A stretch of DNA of 64,000 nucleotides from Propionivibrio hellwigii (GTDB lineage Bacteria; Pseudomonadota; Gammaproteobacteria; Burkholderiales; Rhodocyclaceae): positions 620,001 to 684,000 of the forward strand of contig NZ_JBEUWX010000002.1 of the NCBI RefSeq assembly GCF_041770905.1, in the 5' to 3' direction. Made by a program: the position numbers and the translations under genes. The notes below the pieces were generated by a model that saw nothing but the letters and a program-made list of their open reading frames with translations, did no database searches and was not told the origin of the DNA. This document shows, piece by piece, positions 9,049-19,600 of the stretch. Every line of letters starts with the position of its first letter. The first letter of the stretch is position 1.

Positions 9049-9180
9049 CATTCATGCCACAGTACCTGGATTGTTGGATAGCGCAACAGACCGCTGCCCG
9101 AAAACACGGTTTATACGAATCGCATGCGGCTCCTGGGGCTATGCGGGGTGTATGGGATGTAGGGCTTCTCCCCTGCCCGC

Positions 9181-9489
9181 TTACCGTTTTTTATCGCGCG
9201 CTTTTTTACCGCCGTCATCATCACTCTCCGCCTGGGCAGTATGCGCTTCGGCATCCTTCATGCCCTGGAGGGATGATTTGCAAAATTCTGCCTGCCGTCC
9301 GGCCGGCACGCCAGCCACCTGTTCCCTGACGATTTTCATCGCCGCCGCCGTATCGTTGCCATCCCTCTTCAGCGCGGCCTGCATTTCCTTGTAATACTGG
9401 GCACAAATAGCAGGCTCGGCAAACGCAGGGAGCGCAGAAAAAGTGCAACAAACTCCGACAATCAGGCTGACGTACAAGGTTTTCTTCAT
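9181..9489 (-). CDS. Small exported protein of unknown function
   Basis: A 102-aa protein with a clear Sec signal peptide (MKKTLYVSLIVGVCC... cleaved after AFA near residue 24). The mature part holds two cysteines (in ICAQYY and EFCKSS), likely a disulfide, and a charged Lys/Asp-rich tail. It is probably periplasmic. The ATG has an aaagga ribosome-binding site 8 nt upstream. It resembles short DUF5339-type periplasmic proteins, but I am not certain. It is a single-gene transcript with its own terminator (9024-9048). Confidence 0.7.
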   Translation of the reverse strand: MKKTLYVSLIVGVCCTFSALPAFAEPAICAQYYKEMQAALKRDGNDTAAAMKIVREQVAGVPAGRQAEFCKSSLQGMKDAEAHTAQAESDDDGGKKARDKKR

Positions 9490-9784
9490 AGAGACATTCC
9501 TTTGTTGAATCGTCCCATCAGGAACGAGCGCAGGGATACTAGCATAATCCCTTCTATGCCCTATTTTTCTTCAGACTATGACGCCTGTCGTATGCATACA
9601 TTCCACGATCCCTACGTACGGCATCGCCCTTTTTTCTAGCGTAATTAAACCGTCTCACGTCTCCCGGTAGAGCGCGCCAACACACAGGAACAGGTATACG
9701 TTCAGCAACCTGCCGGAATACTGAGGCAAACCGCTCCCACCTTCTTGAATAAAGGGCGATTTCAGCCTATGATTCGGCCTGCAT

Positions 9785-10005
9785 TCAGGTGCCTCGCTCC
9801 CGAGAGAGGGAGAAGGTGAAACGGGAAACCGGTGCCCATATCACGATTCAACATGCAAAGGGATTAAATGATATGGGCAGACAAGCCGGTGCAGCCCCCC
9901 GCTGCTGTGAGCCAGACGAAACCGACAAGAAGCCACTGTACGAAGAAAAGCGCATGGGAAGGCGTCGGTAGAGGAAGAAGGCGAGCCAGAAGACCGGCCT
10001 GAAGC
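9785..10005 (+). promoter_or_regulatory. Cobalamin (AdoCbl) riboswitch upstream of receptor 1
   Basis: All main elements of the B12 riboswitch consensus are in order: ggtgcc near 9789, gaaggtgaaacgggaaaccg then ggtgc (about 9810-9836), the B12 box region ggtgcagccccccgctgctg (about 9887-9906), gccactg near 9933, gggaaggcg near 9957, and the closing gcgagccagaagaccggcc (about 9981-9999). High adenosylcobalamin would be expected to repress the downstream receptor and cobN genes. The expression platform may involve the C/G-rich hairpin at 10021-10040. The leader to the receptor start is about 1 kb, unusually long. Confidence 0.95.
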
Positions 10006-10186
10006 AGGCGCAGTGCCAATCCTCGGGGTGAGGGGAAAGGTTCTGACGGAAAGCGCTAAAAGCTTTTGAATTGCCATCTGTTCCGGCGTAGCGTCGGGGC
10101 AGATTGAACTGACAAGCACGTGCATGAAGCCTCTGTTAGGGACACATCGGCTTTTCAGTACCGCCTTATCGATTGCCCTTAACGCG

Positions 10187-10211
10187 TTTATCGATCCTCC
10201 TGATCGATAAA
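10187..10211 (+). promoter_or_regulatory. Conserved leader hairpin with CTCCT loop
   Basis: The sequence tttatcgatc-ctcct-gatcgataaa forms a 10-bp perfect stem with a 5-nt loop. It is kept in both duplicated leaders (second copy at 38437-38460, same sense relative to transcription). The loop cctcc is complementary to a Shine-Dalgarno core, so it could mask a ribosome-binding site. A role as transcription pause or terminator is less likely because no T-run follows. Confidence 0.5.
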
Positions 10212-10330
10212 ACCTCGAAGAAACCAGGGCATCGACGAGTACAAAGCACCGGCAAGTGCACGGGCGCCTTTCCGAATCTGATTCCCACCGCCACATCCCG
10301 AAAAAAACGCTGCCCGCACCTCTTGCGATC

Positions 10331-10772
10331 AATACGCAGGCAGTGCGGCAAGCGATTTGGCAGAGAGCGTGCCGATGCCGGGAATGCTGAAACGCGCGGA
10401 AAGCAAAAAATATAACCATATCCGCAGCAGCATAATGGCAAAGCCTTTGTTTTCGATAAAACAACATATCGATAAACGCTTTGTCTTGCTGAGGTGCCTA
10501 TCTCCCATCGACGGGAAGCCTTTTTCCGATATGCAGATAGACGCTGGTTTCGAACGCATTCTCTGCTCAGAGTCACTATCTGCCGAATCACCTTCTGGTT
10601 GGCATTGCTCGTTCATTACGGACGAGCAGCCTCTTTGATCAATGTCGCCAAGGCCTGTCGCGCTTTCACTGGACATGACCGCCAGGCAGGCCACGGCGGC
10701 GCCTTTTGTGTCGGGAAAACAGCCTTGACTGGCAATTCACGACATATTTTTACTCAGTGGAGAAGTCAATAA
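10331..10772 (+). other. Receptor-1-specific part of the long leader
   Basis: These 442 bp lie between the end of the duplicated block and the receptor start codon and have no counterpart in the right-hand leader. No open frame of plausible composition is seen. On the minus strand a short peptide reading FSIPGIGTLSAKSLAALP (about 10330-10385) faintly recalls the IPGIG motif of IS110-type transposases, so part may be an old insertion remnant. Confidence 0.35.
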
Positions 10773-12782
10773 ATGAAAAACAGCAAGCCGCTATTGGTTT
10801 TATGTACGTTAGCCGTTCCAGTGACTGTCATGGCAGAAGACGTTGCGCTGGGCACAATGGTCGTCACCGCCCGCCGCGCCGAGGCGAAAATCGAGGAGAC
10901 GCCACAACGCATCGAAATCATCGGTACGGAGCAGATTGAGAGCACGCCGAGCCTTGATCTGACCGATACGCTCAAGAAAAACAGCAGCGTCGATGTCATC
11001 CAGTATCCCGGCAACCTCTCGGGCATCGGCATCCGCGGTTTTCGCCCCGAGTTTTCCGGCATCAACAAACATTCGCTATTGCTGATCGACGGGCGGCCGG
11101 CGATGGGCACCAACCTGTCGCTGATCAACATGGACCGGGTCGAGCGCATCGAAGTACTCAAGGGGCCGGCTTCCGCACTCTACGGCTCGCAGGCGATGGG
11201 CGGCGTCGTCAACGTGATTACGCGCGAAAGCAAAGGCCCGCTGAACGGTTTTGGCCAGATCGCCTACGGCAGCTATGACACCAAGCAACTCAAGGGCGCC
11301 ATTGGTGGCGCGCTCAACGAATTCTTTGATTTCGACTATTCCGGGTCTTATCTCGACCGTGGCGACGATTTCAAAGCCGGTGGCGGCGTGCTGCGCCCAA
11401 GCACCAGTTACGGGCAACAATATCACGCGCTGCGACTTGGCCTGAATCTCAATAAAGACTGGCGCGCCAATCTGAAAACCGACATTTACATTGGCCGCGA
11501 CATCGCTACGCCCGGTGACATCGCTTACGGAACCAACAGTCAGAGCAACAAGGACATGGACCGCAACGGCACCGACCTGTCCGTGACCGGCAAGATGGGC
11601 AATCACCGCCTGCTGGCGCGCGCTTTCATGGGGCAGGAAGCGTACACGCTTTACAACAAGACTTCGCGTTCGGCGGCTGACCGCCCTTACCTGCCATTCC
11701 GCAGTTTCGAATCCGACATTCAATGGACGGGCGCGCAGTTACAGGACACCTGGAACTGGAGCGAATCGGCGAGCCTGGTTTTCGGCGTCGATCATGAAAA
11801 GGCCAAGGTCGAATCGCGTAGCTGGGCCGCCAACGGCAAACGCAAGGGGCCGTATTCCGCCGACCATGAGCAGCGCACAATTGGTATCTATGCCGAGAAC
11901 ACCTGGTACCTAAATGACAACAACAGCACCGTCTATGTCGGCGTGCGGCACGACAAGATTCGCACCAAATCGCTCGACACGCCGTTCAAGACCGGCTTTA
12001 CGCCATCGACGGCAGAGTTCGGCAACACCAGTCCCAGCGCCGGCTTCAAGCATCTGATCGGCCATGGCTTTCGCGTGCACGGAACAGTCGGCAAAGGCTT
12101 CGTCGCGCCGAGCGCATCCAATGTCAGCGGTTATACCGTCTCGACGCAGGGAAGAAGCATTCAAATCACGCGCGGCAACCCGGACCTCAAGCCGGAAAGC
12201 AGCCTGACCTATGATATCGGTCTCGAATGGAGCAACCCAACGTTCTACGCCGACCTGACGATGTTCCACACCAAAGTGACCGACAAGATCAGTAATCGGA
12301 TCACGACGATCAATAGATCGCCGCTCACCAACCTCTCGACCTATTACAACGCCAACGAAGCGCGCATGCACGGGCTGGAATGGACAGGGCGTTGGGATGT
12401 TAACAAAATCATCCGTCTCTCTCTTTCCGGTACGCACTATTTCTCGCGCCAGGAGGAAAACAACGGCAAGTGGACCGACATCCACAATGTCCCGCGCACG
12501 ACGTTGCGCGCCGCCGTCGAAGCCAACTACGGCGCGTGGGACGGCCGCCTCGGTCTGCGCCGCGTTGGCCAATGGTACGACAACAACTGGGTTGGCAACA
12601 CCGCCGAAGTCGTCCGCTTCCCCGGCTTCACAACCATGGACCTGTTCGTGCGTTACCGTTTCGACAAACATCATTCGCTCTCGCTTAGCATTGAAAACCT
12701 GGCCGATAAATACTATGAAGAAAAAGGCGGTTATCCCCTGCCCGGCCGCAACGGCAGGCTTGCCTATCGTTATGATTTCTGA
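10773..12782 (+). CDS. btuB: TonB-dependent outer-membrane receptor 1 (BtuB-like)
   Basis: A 669-aa outer-membrane receptor. Signal peptide is residues 1-21 (ending VMAED), followed by a TonB box (LGTMVVTARR). The plug domain (about 40-150) has SGIGIRGF, LLLIDGRP and MDRVERIEVLKGPASALYGSQAMGGVVNV. The C-terminal 22-strand barrel ends in an aromatic residue (YRYDF). The B12 riboswitch upstream and cobN genes downstream point to corrinoid uptake, or uptake of another B12-regulated tetrapyrrole or cobalt complex. It is only distantly similar to receptor 2 at 35.7 kb, so the two may prefer different ligands. Confidence 0.9.
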   Translation: MKNSKPLLVLCTLAVPVTVMAEDVALGTMVVTARRAEAKIEETPQRIEIIGTEQIESTPSLDLTDTLKKNSSVDVIQYPGNLSGIGIRGFRPEFSGINKHSLLLIDGRPAMGTNLSLINMDRVERIEVLKGPASALYGSQAMGGVVNVITRESKGPLNGFGQIAYGSYDTKQLKGAIGGALNEFFDFDYSGSYLDRGDDFKAGGGVLRPSTSYGQQYHALRLGLNLNKDWRANLKTDIYIGRDIATPGDIAYGTNSQSNKDMDRNGTDLSVTGKMGNHRLLARAFMGQEAYTLYNKTSRSAADRPYLPFRSFESDIQWTGAQLQDTWNWSESASLVFGVDHEKAKVESRSWAANGKRKGPYSADHEQRTIGIYAENTWYLNDNNSTVYVGVRHDKIRTKSLDTPFKTGFTPSTAEFGNTSPSAGFKHLIGHGFRVHGTVGKGFVAPSASNVSGYTVSTQGRSIQITRGNPDLKPESSLTYDIGLEWSNPTFYADLTMFHTKVTDKISNRITTINRSPLTNLSTYYNANEARMHGLEWTGRWDVNKIIRLSLSGTHYFSRQEENNGKWTDIHNVPRTTLRAAVEANYGAWDGRLGLRRVGQWYDNNWVGNTAEVVRFPGFTTMDLFVRYRFDKHHSLSLSIENLADKYYEEKGGYPLPGRNGRLAYRYDF

Positions 12783-12818
12783 TGCGCAAGCGTTAATGGT
12801 CTGAAGTAAAGGAAAACG

Positions 12819-12899
12819 ATGTTCGATAGATATTTCGGCCTATGTCCATGGCGCACCCATCGTGCAACCGGCACTTCTGCCCGTCGCGGACAACCATGA
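12819..12899 (+). CDS. 26-codon coupled leader ORF before cobN1
   Basis: An ATG at 12819 sits 4-5 nt after a good Shine-Dalgarno (aaagga). The frame runs 26 codons (beginning MFDRYFGLCPW, then Arg/Thr-rich) and stops at TGA 12897-12899. That stop overlaps the proposed ATG of cobN1 at 12896 (ATGA). The cobN1 start itself has no good ribosome-binding site, so translation of the large subunit probably depends on this small ORF. The product has no recognisable domain; it may matter only through coupling. Confidence 0.55.
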   Translation: MFDRYFGLCPWRTHRATGTSARRGQP

Positions 12900-15800
12900 T
12901 GCGAAAAGTCATTTTTCTGTTCACCCATACCGTACTTGGCCGGATATGGGCGCGTGCAGCGGCGGTGCTTGCCGGTGAAGGCATAGAGCTGAAGGTGCTC
13001 AACCAGATGCAGTCCATCGACTGGGAATCGTTCCTAGAAAAGGAAATGCCCGCTGCCGATGCCATCTATTTCGACATCACCCGCCATTTCAGCACCTTCC
13101 CTCAGTTGCTGGAAACGGCGCGAGGCGTACGCTACGCCCTGCCGGCAGGGCTTGAAACGGAAGCCGACTGGGCGGGCGAAATCGACCGCGACGCACAACA
13201 GCGCATCACCGCCTATTGCAAGGCGGGAACGGTGAATGACCTCGCCAACGCTGCACGTTATCTGCTGCACCGCGCCGGCGTACTGGCCGAAGCGCCGGCA
13301 GCAGCCGGACAACCGATACTATCGGGCATCTACCATGCCGAATCGCCGCAGCTGTGGCACGAGGTGGCAAGCTACCTGGCCTGGATGAAGGGACGCATCA
13401 CTGCGCCAGACAATCGGGAACCGCCTATCGTAGCGATACTTTTTGACCGCAACGCCTGGCTTGGCGGAGAGACGGAGATTGTCGATGCCTGCATTCAACA
13501 TCTCGAATCGGCCGGGTTTGCGCCAATGCCGATGTTTTGTGACTGGGAAGGCGTCGCACCGCTCGGTGCGCCGGATAATCCCCTGCGGCGCTTTCTCGAT
13601 GGCTGCGGTGAACGACTGGCTGCGATCTGGAATCTCGCCGTAGTTTTCCGGCGCGAGGCACAAACCCCCGGCGGTCCTTTCGCAGGACACGACGTGCCGG
13701 TTTTCCAGCTGGTGCGCCACTGGTCCGGCTCGGCGGCGGAATGGCGCAACGATGCGCAGGGACTGAGTCCCATGATGCTTTCCTTCAGCCTGTCGCGGCC
13801 GGAAATGCTCGGCTGCATCGACCCAACGGTCATTGCCTGTTCGCCACGCGTTGACGAAGGTACAGAAGACGAACGGCGTATCGTCCAGCTGCTCGACGAT
13901 CAGTTGACCAGACTTACCAGCCGCACCCGCGCCTGGGTCGAACTGCGGCATAAAGCCAATGCCGACAAGCGTATAGCGATCATGCTGCACAACCCGCCGT
14001 GCAAGAGCATTGAAGCGACGATCGGCAACGCCGCAGCGCTCGATGCCCTGCAAAGCGTCGTCGACCTCCTGAATCGCCTGCATACGGCGGGATACCAGGT
14101 CCAGAATATTCCGGCCGATGGCCGCGCCCTTCTCGACCTGATTCTGAGGCACAAGGCGATCTCCGAATTCCGCTGGACTTCAGTTGAGGAAATCGTCGCC
14201 AAGGGCGGCGTTCTTGCTGAAATCGACGAAGCCACCTTCCGCGCCGACTTTGATCGCCAACCGGAGACAATACGCCGCGCCGTTGATGAAGCCTGGGGCG
14301 TCTTCCCGGGAAAATCGATGGTGCATCACCCGGACGGCCCAGAACCAACACTGATCGTCACCGGCCTTTCATTCGGCAACGTTTTCGTCATGACCGATCC
14401 AAAGCGCGGCTGCTGGGGACCGCGCTGTGACGGCGAAGTCTGCCGTATCCTGCACGACCCGGCCATTGCGCCTTCGCACCAATGGCTGGCGACATTCTGG
14501 TGGCTGCAACGGCATGTCGATGCGCTCATCATGATGGGCACCGAAGGACCGCTGGAATTTCTGCCGGGCAAGCGCACTGGACTCTCGGAAACCTGTTTTC
14601 CAAACATTTCGCTCGGTAATCTGCCGGTCATCTATCCCTACCTGATGTCGGTCACCGGCGAAGGAATGATGGCCAAGCGTCGCGGCCGCGCCGTCATCGT
14701 CGACCACCTGAGCGCACCCGTTGCGCGCGCCGATACGCTCGGCAACCACTGGGATACGCTGGAGGAGCTGCTGCGCCAGTATCGTTCGGCAACAGCGGGC
14801 GCCCGACGTGACGCTTTACGCGAAACACTGCGCAGCGAACTGACCGGCATGGGTCAAGCCGTCGAGGACGATGAAGCCCTGGGGCTGGCCATCGAACTTT
14901 TACCGCGCCGTCTCGACGCCTTGCGGCGACGCATGCTCAGCACCGGATTACACGTACTCGGTCGCGCACCCGGCGAAGAAGACACACTGCGCTATATCGA
15001 TGAAGCACGCCGCGGCGGCCTGGACGAAACGGGCGAAGCCGGGTTACGCAAAGATCTGGCGGGTTGCAGCGACGAACTTGATGCCGTGCTGAGGGCACTG
15101 GATGGTCGTTTCATTGCACCCGGGCCAAGCGGGCACTTGTCGCGCGGCAAAACCGACGTACTGCCGACCGGACGCAATTTCTACGGCACCGACACGGCCT
15201 GCGTACCAACGCCGGCGGCGCAGACGGTCGGCGCGCGCATGGGCGAAAAACTGCTCAATGCCTACCTCGCCGATGAAGGGCGATTTCCCGAAACGATTGC
15301 GATCACGCTCTGGTCGACCGATGTTTTTCAGGCTGACGGCGAACTCACCGCGCAGATTCTCTGGCTGCTCGGCTGTGCGCCAGAGCGGCAAGCCAACGGC
15401 AAAGTGACGGGCGTAACGGTACTACCGCTCGACGAATTAACGATGATTGCATCTGACGGACGAACCTTGCTCCGCCCACGCATTGATGTCGTTGTCCAGA
15501 TGAGCAGCGTCGTCCGCGACCTGTTGCCGGAAATCTATGCGCTCTTCGACCGCGCCGTTTTGGCAGTCACCGAACGCGACGAGCCGCCTGACCGCAACTT
15601 CGTCCGTGCCCATGTCGACGCGCGCCTGGCAGAATTGCGCACGCAGATGCAGGACAGCGATGAGGCGGCATTACGTCGCCTGGCAACCTACCGCTGTTTC
15701 GCCAACGCCGATGGTGGCTACGGCGGCGGCATCGGTGTCGCGCTCGACGCCTCGGCCTGGGAGGATGATGGCGATCTGGCCGAAGTGCTGATCAACACAT

Positions 15801-16522
15801 CGGGCACCGCTTTCGGTGCGGATGGACGGCCAGCCGCATTACCCGCTGCGCAGCAGATGGCGCAATACGCGCACCTGCTGCGTAAAACCGACCTGTCCTA
15901 TCAACGCGCCTCATGGCCGGAAGCAGACCTTCTGTCGAGCAGTTGCTATCTTGCCGTACAGGGTGGCAATGCCGCTGCGCGCCGCGGTCTCGGTGGTGGC
16001 TCAATGCGCCTTTACTGGGGCGATACGCAAACCACGCGCGCGGGCGAGGTACGCACACTCGCCGAGGAACTCTCCCAGAGCCTTGCTACAACGGTGCTCA
16101 ACCCGGAGTGGCTGGCGACGGTCCAGGCACAGGGCTATACCGGCGCCAGCGGTATTTCCAACCGTGTCAATGTGCTGTTCGGCTGGTCGGCGACAACGCA
16201 TGCGATTACCGACTCGCAGTTCAACGCCGTACATGACCGTCTTGTTTCTGACCCGGCAATGCGCAACTGGCTACGCGAAACCAGCCCGCATGCTTTCGAG
16301 GAAATCGTCCGCCGCCTGCTGGAAGCCCAGGCACGTGGCCTTTGGGCAGCCGATGAAAATCGCCTTCAGGAACTGCGCGACGCAGTACTCGATGTCGAGG
16401 GCGATCTTGAAGAGGCGATGGGCGATACACACGTCGGTGAACATCAGGGCACGGCTGTCGACGTCATCACCCGAAGCGCCGTCAAGGAATGGACTTATAC
16501 CTTCACCGTCAAGCCATCATAA
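12896..16522 (+). CDS. CobN/BchH-family chelatase large subunit, divergent paralogue (CobN1)
   Basis: A 1208-aa protein of the CobN/BchH/ChlH family, the large tetrapyrrole-binding subunit of metal chelatases. The family fold is evident from the N-terminal receiver-like part through LPVIYPYLMSVTGEG (about 575-590), LPTGRNFYGTD (about 760) and a C-terminal LLEAQARGLWAADE. However, the motif that reads HVGTHG in CobN2 is MMGTEG here (Met546, Glu550), and the NNYHGGM motif is changed so that Gln1022 replaces His. It may bind a tetrapyrrole without ordinary chelation, or act as a dechelatase-like enzyme. ATG 12896 or 12899 is preferred; an in-frame ATG at 12842 lies inside the coupled ORF. Confidence 0.85.
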   Translation: MMRKVIFLFTHTVLGRIWARAAAVLAGEGIELKVLNQMQSIDWESFLEKEMPAADAIYFDITRHFSTFPQLLETARGVRYALPAGLETEADWAGEIDRDAQQRITAYCKAGTVNDLANAARYLLHRAGVLAEAPAAAGQPILSGIYHAESPQLWHEVASYLAWMKGRITAPDNREPPIVAILFDRNAWLGGETEIVDACIQHLESAGFAPMPMFCDWEGVAPLGAPDNPLRRFLDGCGERLAAIWNLAVVFRREAQTPGGPFAGHDVPVFQLVRHWSGSAAEWRNDAQGLSPMMLSFSLSRPEMLGCIDPTVIACSPRVDEGTEDERRIVQLLDDQLTRLTSRTRAWVELRHKANADKRIAIMLHNPPCKSIEATIGNAAALDALQSVVDLLNRLHTAGYQVQNIPADGRALLDLILRHKAISEFRWTSVEEIVAKGGVLAEIDEATFRADFDRQPETIRRAVDEAWGVFPGKSMVHHPDGPEPTLIVTGLSFGNVFVMTDPKRGCWGPRCDGEVCRILHDPAIAPSHQWLATFWWLQRHVDALIMMGTEGPLEFLPGKRTGLSETCFPNISLGNLPVIYPYLMSVTGEGMMAKRRGRAVIVDHLSAPVARADTLGNHWDTLEELLRQYRSATAGARRDALRETLRSELTGMGQAVEDDEALGLAIELLPRRLDALRRRMLSTGLHVLGRAPGEEDTLRYIDEARRGGLDETGEAGLRKDLAGCSDELDAVLRALDGRFIAPGPSGHLSRGKTDVLPTGRNFYGTDTACVPTPAAQTVGARMGEKLLNAYLADEGRFPETIAITLWSTDVFQADGELTAQILWLLGCAPERQANGKVTGVTVLPLDELTMIASDGRTLLRPRIDVVVQMSSVVRDLLPEIYALFDRAVLAVTERDEPPDRNFVRAHVDARLAELRTQMQDSDEAALRRLATYRCFANADGGYGGGIGVALDASAWEDDGDLAEVLINTSGTAFGADGRPAALPAAQQMAQYAHLLRKTDLSYQRASWPEADLLSSSCYLAVQGGNAAARRGLGGGSMRLYWGDTQTTRAGEVRTLAEELSQSLATTVLNPEWLATVQAQGYTGASGISNRVNVLFGWSATTHAITDSQFNAVHDRLVSDPAMRNWLRETSPHAFEEIVRRLLEAQARGLWAADENRLQELRDAVLDVEGDLEEAMGDTHVGEHQGTAVDVITRSAVKEWTYTFTVKPS

Positions 16523-16612
16523 CGGCGAACGATCAGGTGCACAGACAATCGTCTGAACGAAGTTTCAACATAGCGGATGCGATGCCGAAGCATTCTTGAA
16601 AAGGAAGCGAAG

Positions 16613-19600
16613 ATGAACCCAGCACAACATACGGTCGTCGTTATTGATGCTACTGCGACGCACCTGCCCCTCCTTGGCCGAGCCGTCGCGGCATTCTCGC
16701 CGGAGGAAACGGCCTGTCTGCGCGTCGCCGCTGCAGGCAAAGACGATCTCTTTGATTCAAAGCGCATCGCGGCAATGGCCGAAACGATTCGTTCGTCGTC
16801 GGCATTGGTTCTCTTGCCGCACGGCGGTGCGCGTTCAATTCCAGGCATCGACGCCCTGGCGGAAGCGGCGGCCGGCAAACTCATACACGTTCAGGCCGGC
16901 GGTATGTCATCGGAGGATGTCGAACTGGCGCGGGAAATCGGATCCGATTTTGGATCGGAGGCCTACAAGCGTCGCCACGCCTACCTCCGCGAAGGCGGAC
17001 TTAACAATCTGCGCGGCATGCTGCTGACGCTGGCGCGCGAACTGGGCTGCGATCTGCCGGAGCCACCCGCGCCGGAAAAGCTGCCGCGCGAGGGCCTCTA
17101 CCACCCCGACTGGCGCGGCGGCCTGCTCGACCGCGACGCTTACCTCGACTGGGCGCGTGCGCGCGTTGGTGAGGATGCGCCGGTGATCGGCATGTGGTTC
17201 GGCAATTACGCCTGGCAGAACGGTGACCTGGCGACTTACGACGCACTGATTGCGGAAATCGAGGCGCAGGGCGGCATACCGCTGGCCGTCTTCCACAGCC
17301 GCTTCCGCGATGCCGAGGTCGGCAATATGAGCGTCGCAGAAGTGACGGAGCATTTTTTCAAGCGTGAAGGCAAGACCTTGATCGAAGCCCTGTTCTCGCC
17401 GATGAGTTTTTCGCTAACGCAGGCCACCCCCGGCTCGGATCAGGTGCTGCCGGAACTCGACGTGCCGACCTTGCAACTGATCCTGACCTACAACCCGCGC
17501 GCGCAATGGGAAGAAACCACGCAGGCCGTATCGCCGATGGATGTCTCGGTCAACATCGCACAACCTGAATTCGACGGCGCGATCATCGGCACTGTCGTGG
17601 CAACGCGCGACGATATTGGTGTCGATCCGGCAACTGGCGCCCGCCTGCTGGTTCGGAAACCAGTGCCCGACCGCTGCCGCCATGTCGTGCGCTGGGCGAT
17701 GAACTGGGCGAAGCTGCGCCGTACACCGCCATACGAACGCAAGGTAGCGATCATTTTCCACCAATACCCGCCGCGCAATGACCGCCTGGGCTGCGCGTCC
17801 GGGCTGGATTCGTTCGAGAGCGTGAACGTCCTTCTGGAAAGCATGGCGGCGCAGGGATATCGTATCGACCGCCGCTTCGAGAACGGCGAGGCGATCGCTT
17901 TCGAGATGATCGATCGTTTGACCAGTGACCGGCGCTACCTGCAGCCGGCGCAGATGGCCGAACGTGCGGTTGGCACAATCGATACGCCGACCGCACTGCG
18001 CTGGCATGCCGAGCGCAGCGAGAAAATGCAGCGGGAAATGGATGAGAAATGGGGACCAGCGCCCGGTGTCACCTTCTATCACGACGGCAAGCTGCTCGTT
18101 GGCGGCATGGTTGTCGGCAATGTCTTCCTCGGTGTGCAGCCGCCACGCGCACGCATGGAAGAAGCGGATCAACCGGTTCTGCAACCTGACGGACAAACCA
18201 TTCACGACCCCTATCTGCCCGCGACACACCATTACCTGGGCTATTACCGCTGGCTACGCGAAGAATTCGGCGCGCATGCCGTTATCCACGTCGGCACGCA
18301 CGGGACGCTGGAATGGATGCCGGGCAAGAGCACGGGGCTTTCGCGCGACTGCTACCCGGATGCGGCGATCAGCGACATTCCCCACCTCTACCCCTACATC
18401 ATCAATAACCCCGGCGAAGGCACGCAGGCCAAGCGCCGTTCATACTGCGTGATTCTCGACCACATGATTCCACCGCAGACGAATGCCGGAAAAACCGAGG
18501 AGTTCGAGAAGATTGAGGATCTGCTGGAGGCGGCTTATTACGCCAAGCATGAGGATCCGGCTAAAATCACGCTGATTCTTGAGAAAGTCTGGGCGCTGGC
18601 AGCCGAGGCGCATCTGGACGCCGATATCGGCATGACGCGTGAGGCCGCGGAAGAAAGCCCTTTCGATTTCTTCGGCAAACTGCACGGCTATCTAGAAACC
18701 GTTGACGTCACCTCAATCAACGACGGCCTGCATACCTTCGGGCAGGTGCCGCCGCCGGAACGCTTCAACGAGACGATGGTTCATCTGACGCGCCTGCCTA
18801 ACGGCGAAGTCGCCTCGCTCTGGGATGCGGTTGCCGCCGCGCGCGGTTTCGACGGCGAGGATCTACGCGACCATCCCGGCGAGCTGGTGCCGGCGCTCGG
18901 CAAAACCAAGGGCCAGGTGCTCAGCCAGATTCTCATCGATGTGCGCGCCGCCTACGATGCGCTCGACGAGGCAGGATGGTCGGACGAAGCCATCCGTCAT
19001 GAAACGCAGGCGCGTTTCAACGGCTCGCAGCGGGTCGCCGATGTGCTGCATTTCGTGCACGATGGCATCCGCCCGAAGTTGCAGCAGATCACCGATGAAA
19101 TCAAATACGCGCTGCACGGCTTGGATGGCGGTTTTGTGCCGCCGGGCGGTTCCGGCAGCCCGACGCGCGGGCGCATCGACATTCTGCCGACCGGGCGCAA
19201 CTTCTTTTCCGTCGATCCGTTCAAGATTCCCACCCCAGAGGCTTGGGAAGTGGGCGTGCGCCAGGCCGATGCGCTCGTCGAGCGCTACACGCAGGATGAG
19301 GGCAAAGTGCCGCGCCAAGTCGGCATGGTGCTCTGGGGTGTGCCGACAATGAGCACGCGCGGCGACGACATGGCGCAGATTTTCTACATGATGGGCGTGC
19401 GCCCGGTCTGGAACCGGCATAGCGGCCGCGTCGACGGCGTTGAAGTCATCCCGCTGGAAGAGCGCAAATACCCGCGTATCGACGTGACCGTGCGCACCTC
19501 GGGTTTTTTCCGCGACGCCTTCCCCAATCTGATGGAGACTATCGACAGCGCGGCGCGCATGATCGCTGCGCTCAAGGAGCCGCCGGAAGTCAATCCGCTG

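Larger units (their letters stand above)
9737..10330 (+). repeat. Inverted-duplicated riboswitch leader, left copy
   Basis: About 594 bp matching the reverse complement of about 38310-38912 at high identity with few indels. It contains the promoter-proximal DNA, the whole cobalamin riboswitch, and about 325 bp further downstream, including a conserved hairpin at 10187-10211. Similarity stops abruptly at both ends, so the receptor genes downstream were not part of the duplicated block. Confidence 0.85.

Noticed and set aside
10173..10415. Small conserved ORF in both riboswitch leaders (MPLTRLSILLIDK-like)
   Set aside because: The peptide similarity just follows the duplicated DNA; indels between the copies break the frame, and the hairpin lies within it.
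10329..10694. IS110-type transposase remnant in the receptor-1 leader
   Set aside because: Only an IPGIG-like peptide is suggestive. No DEDD residues or element ends were found, so it is not called as a feature.
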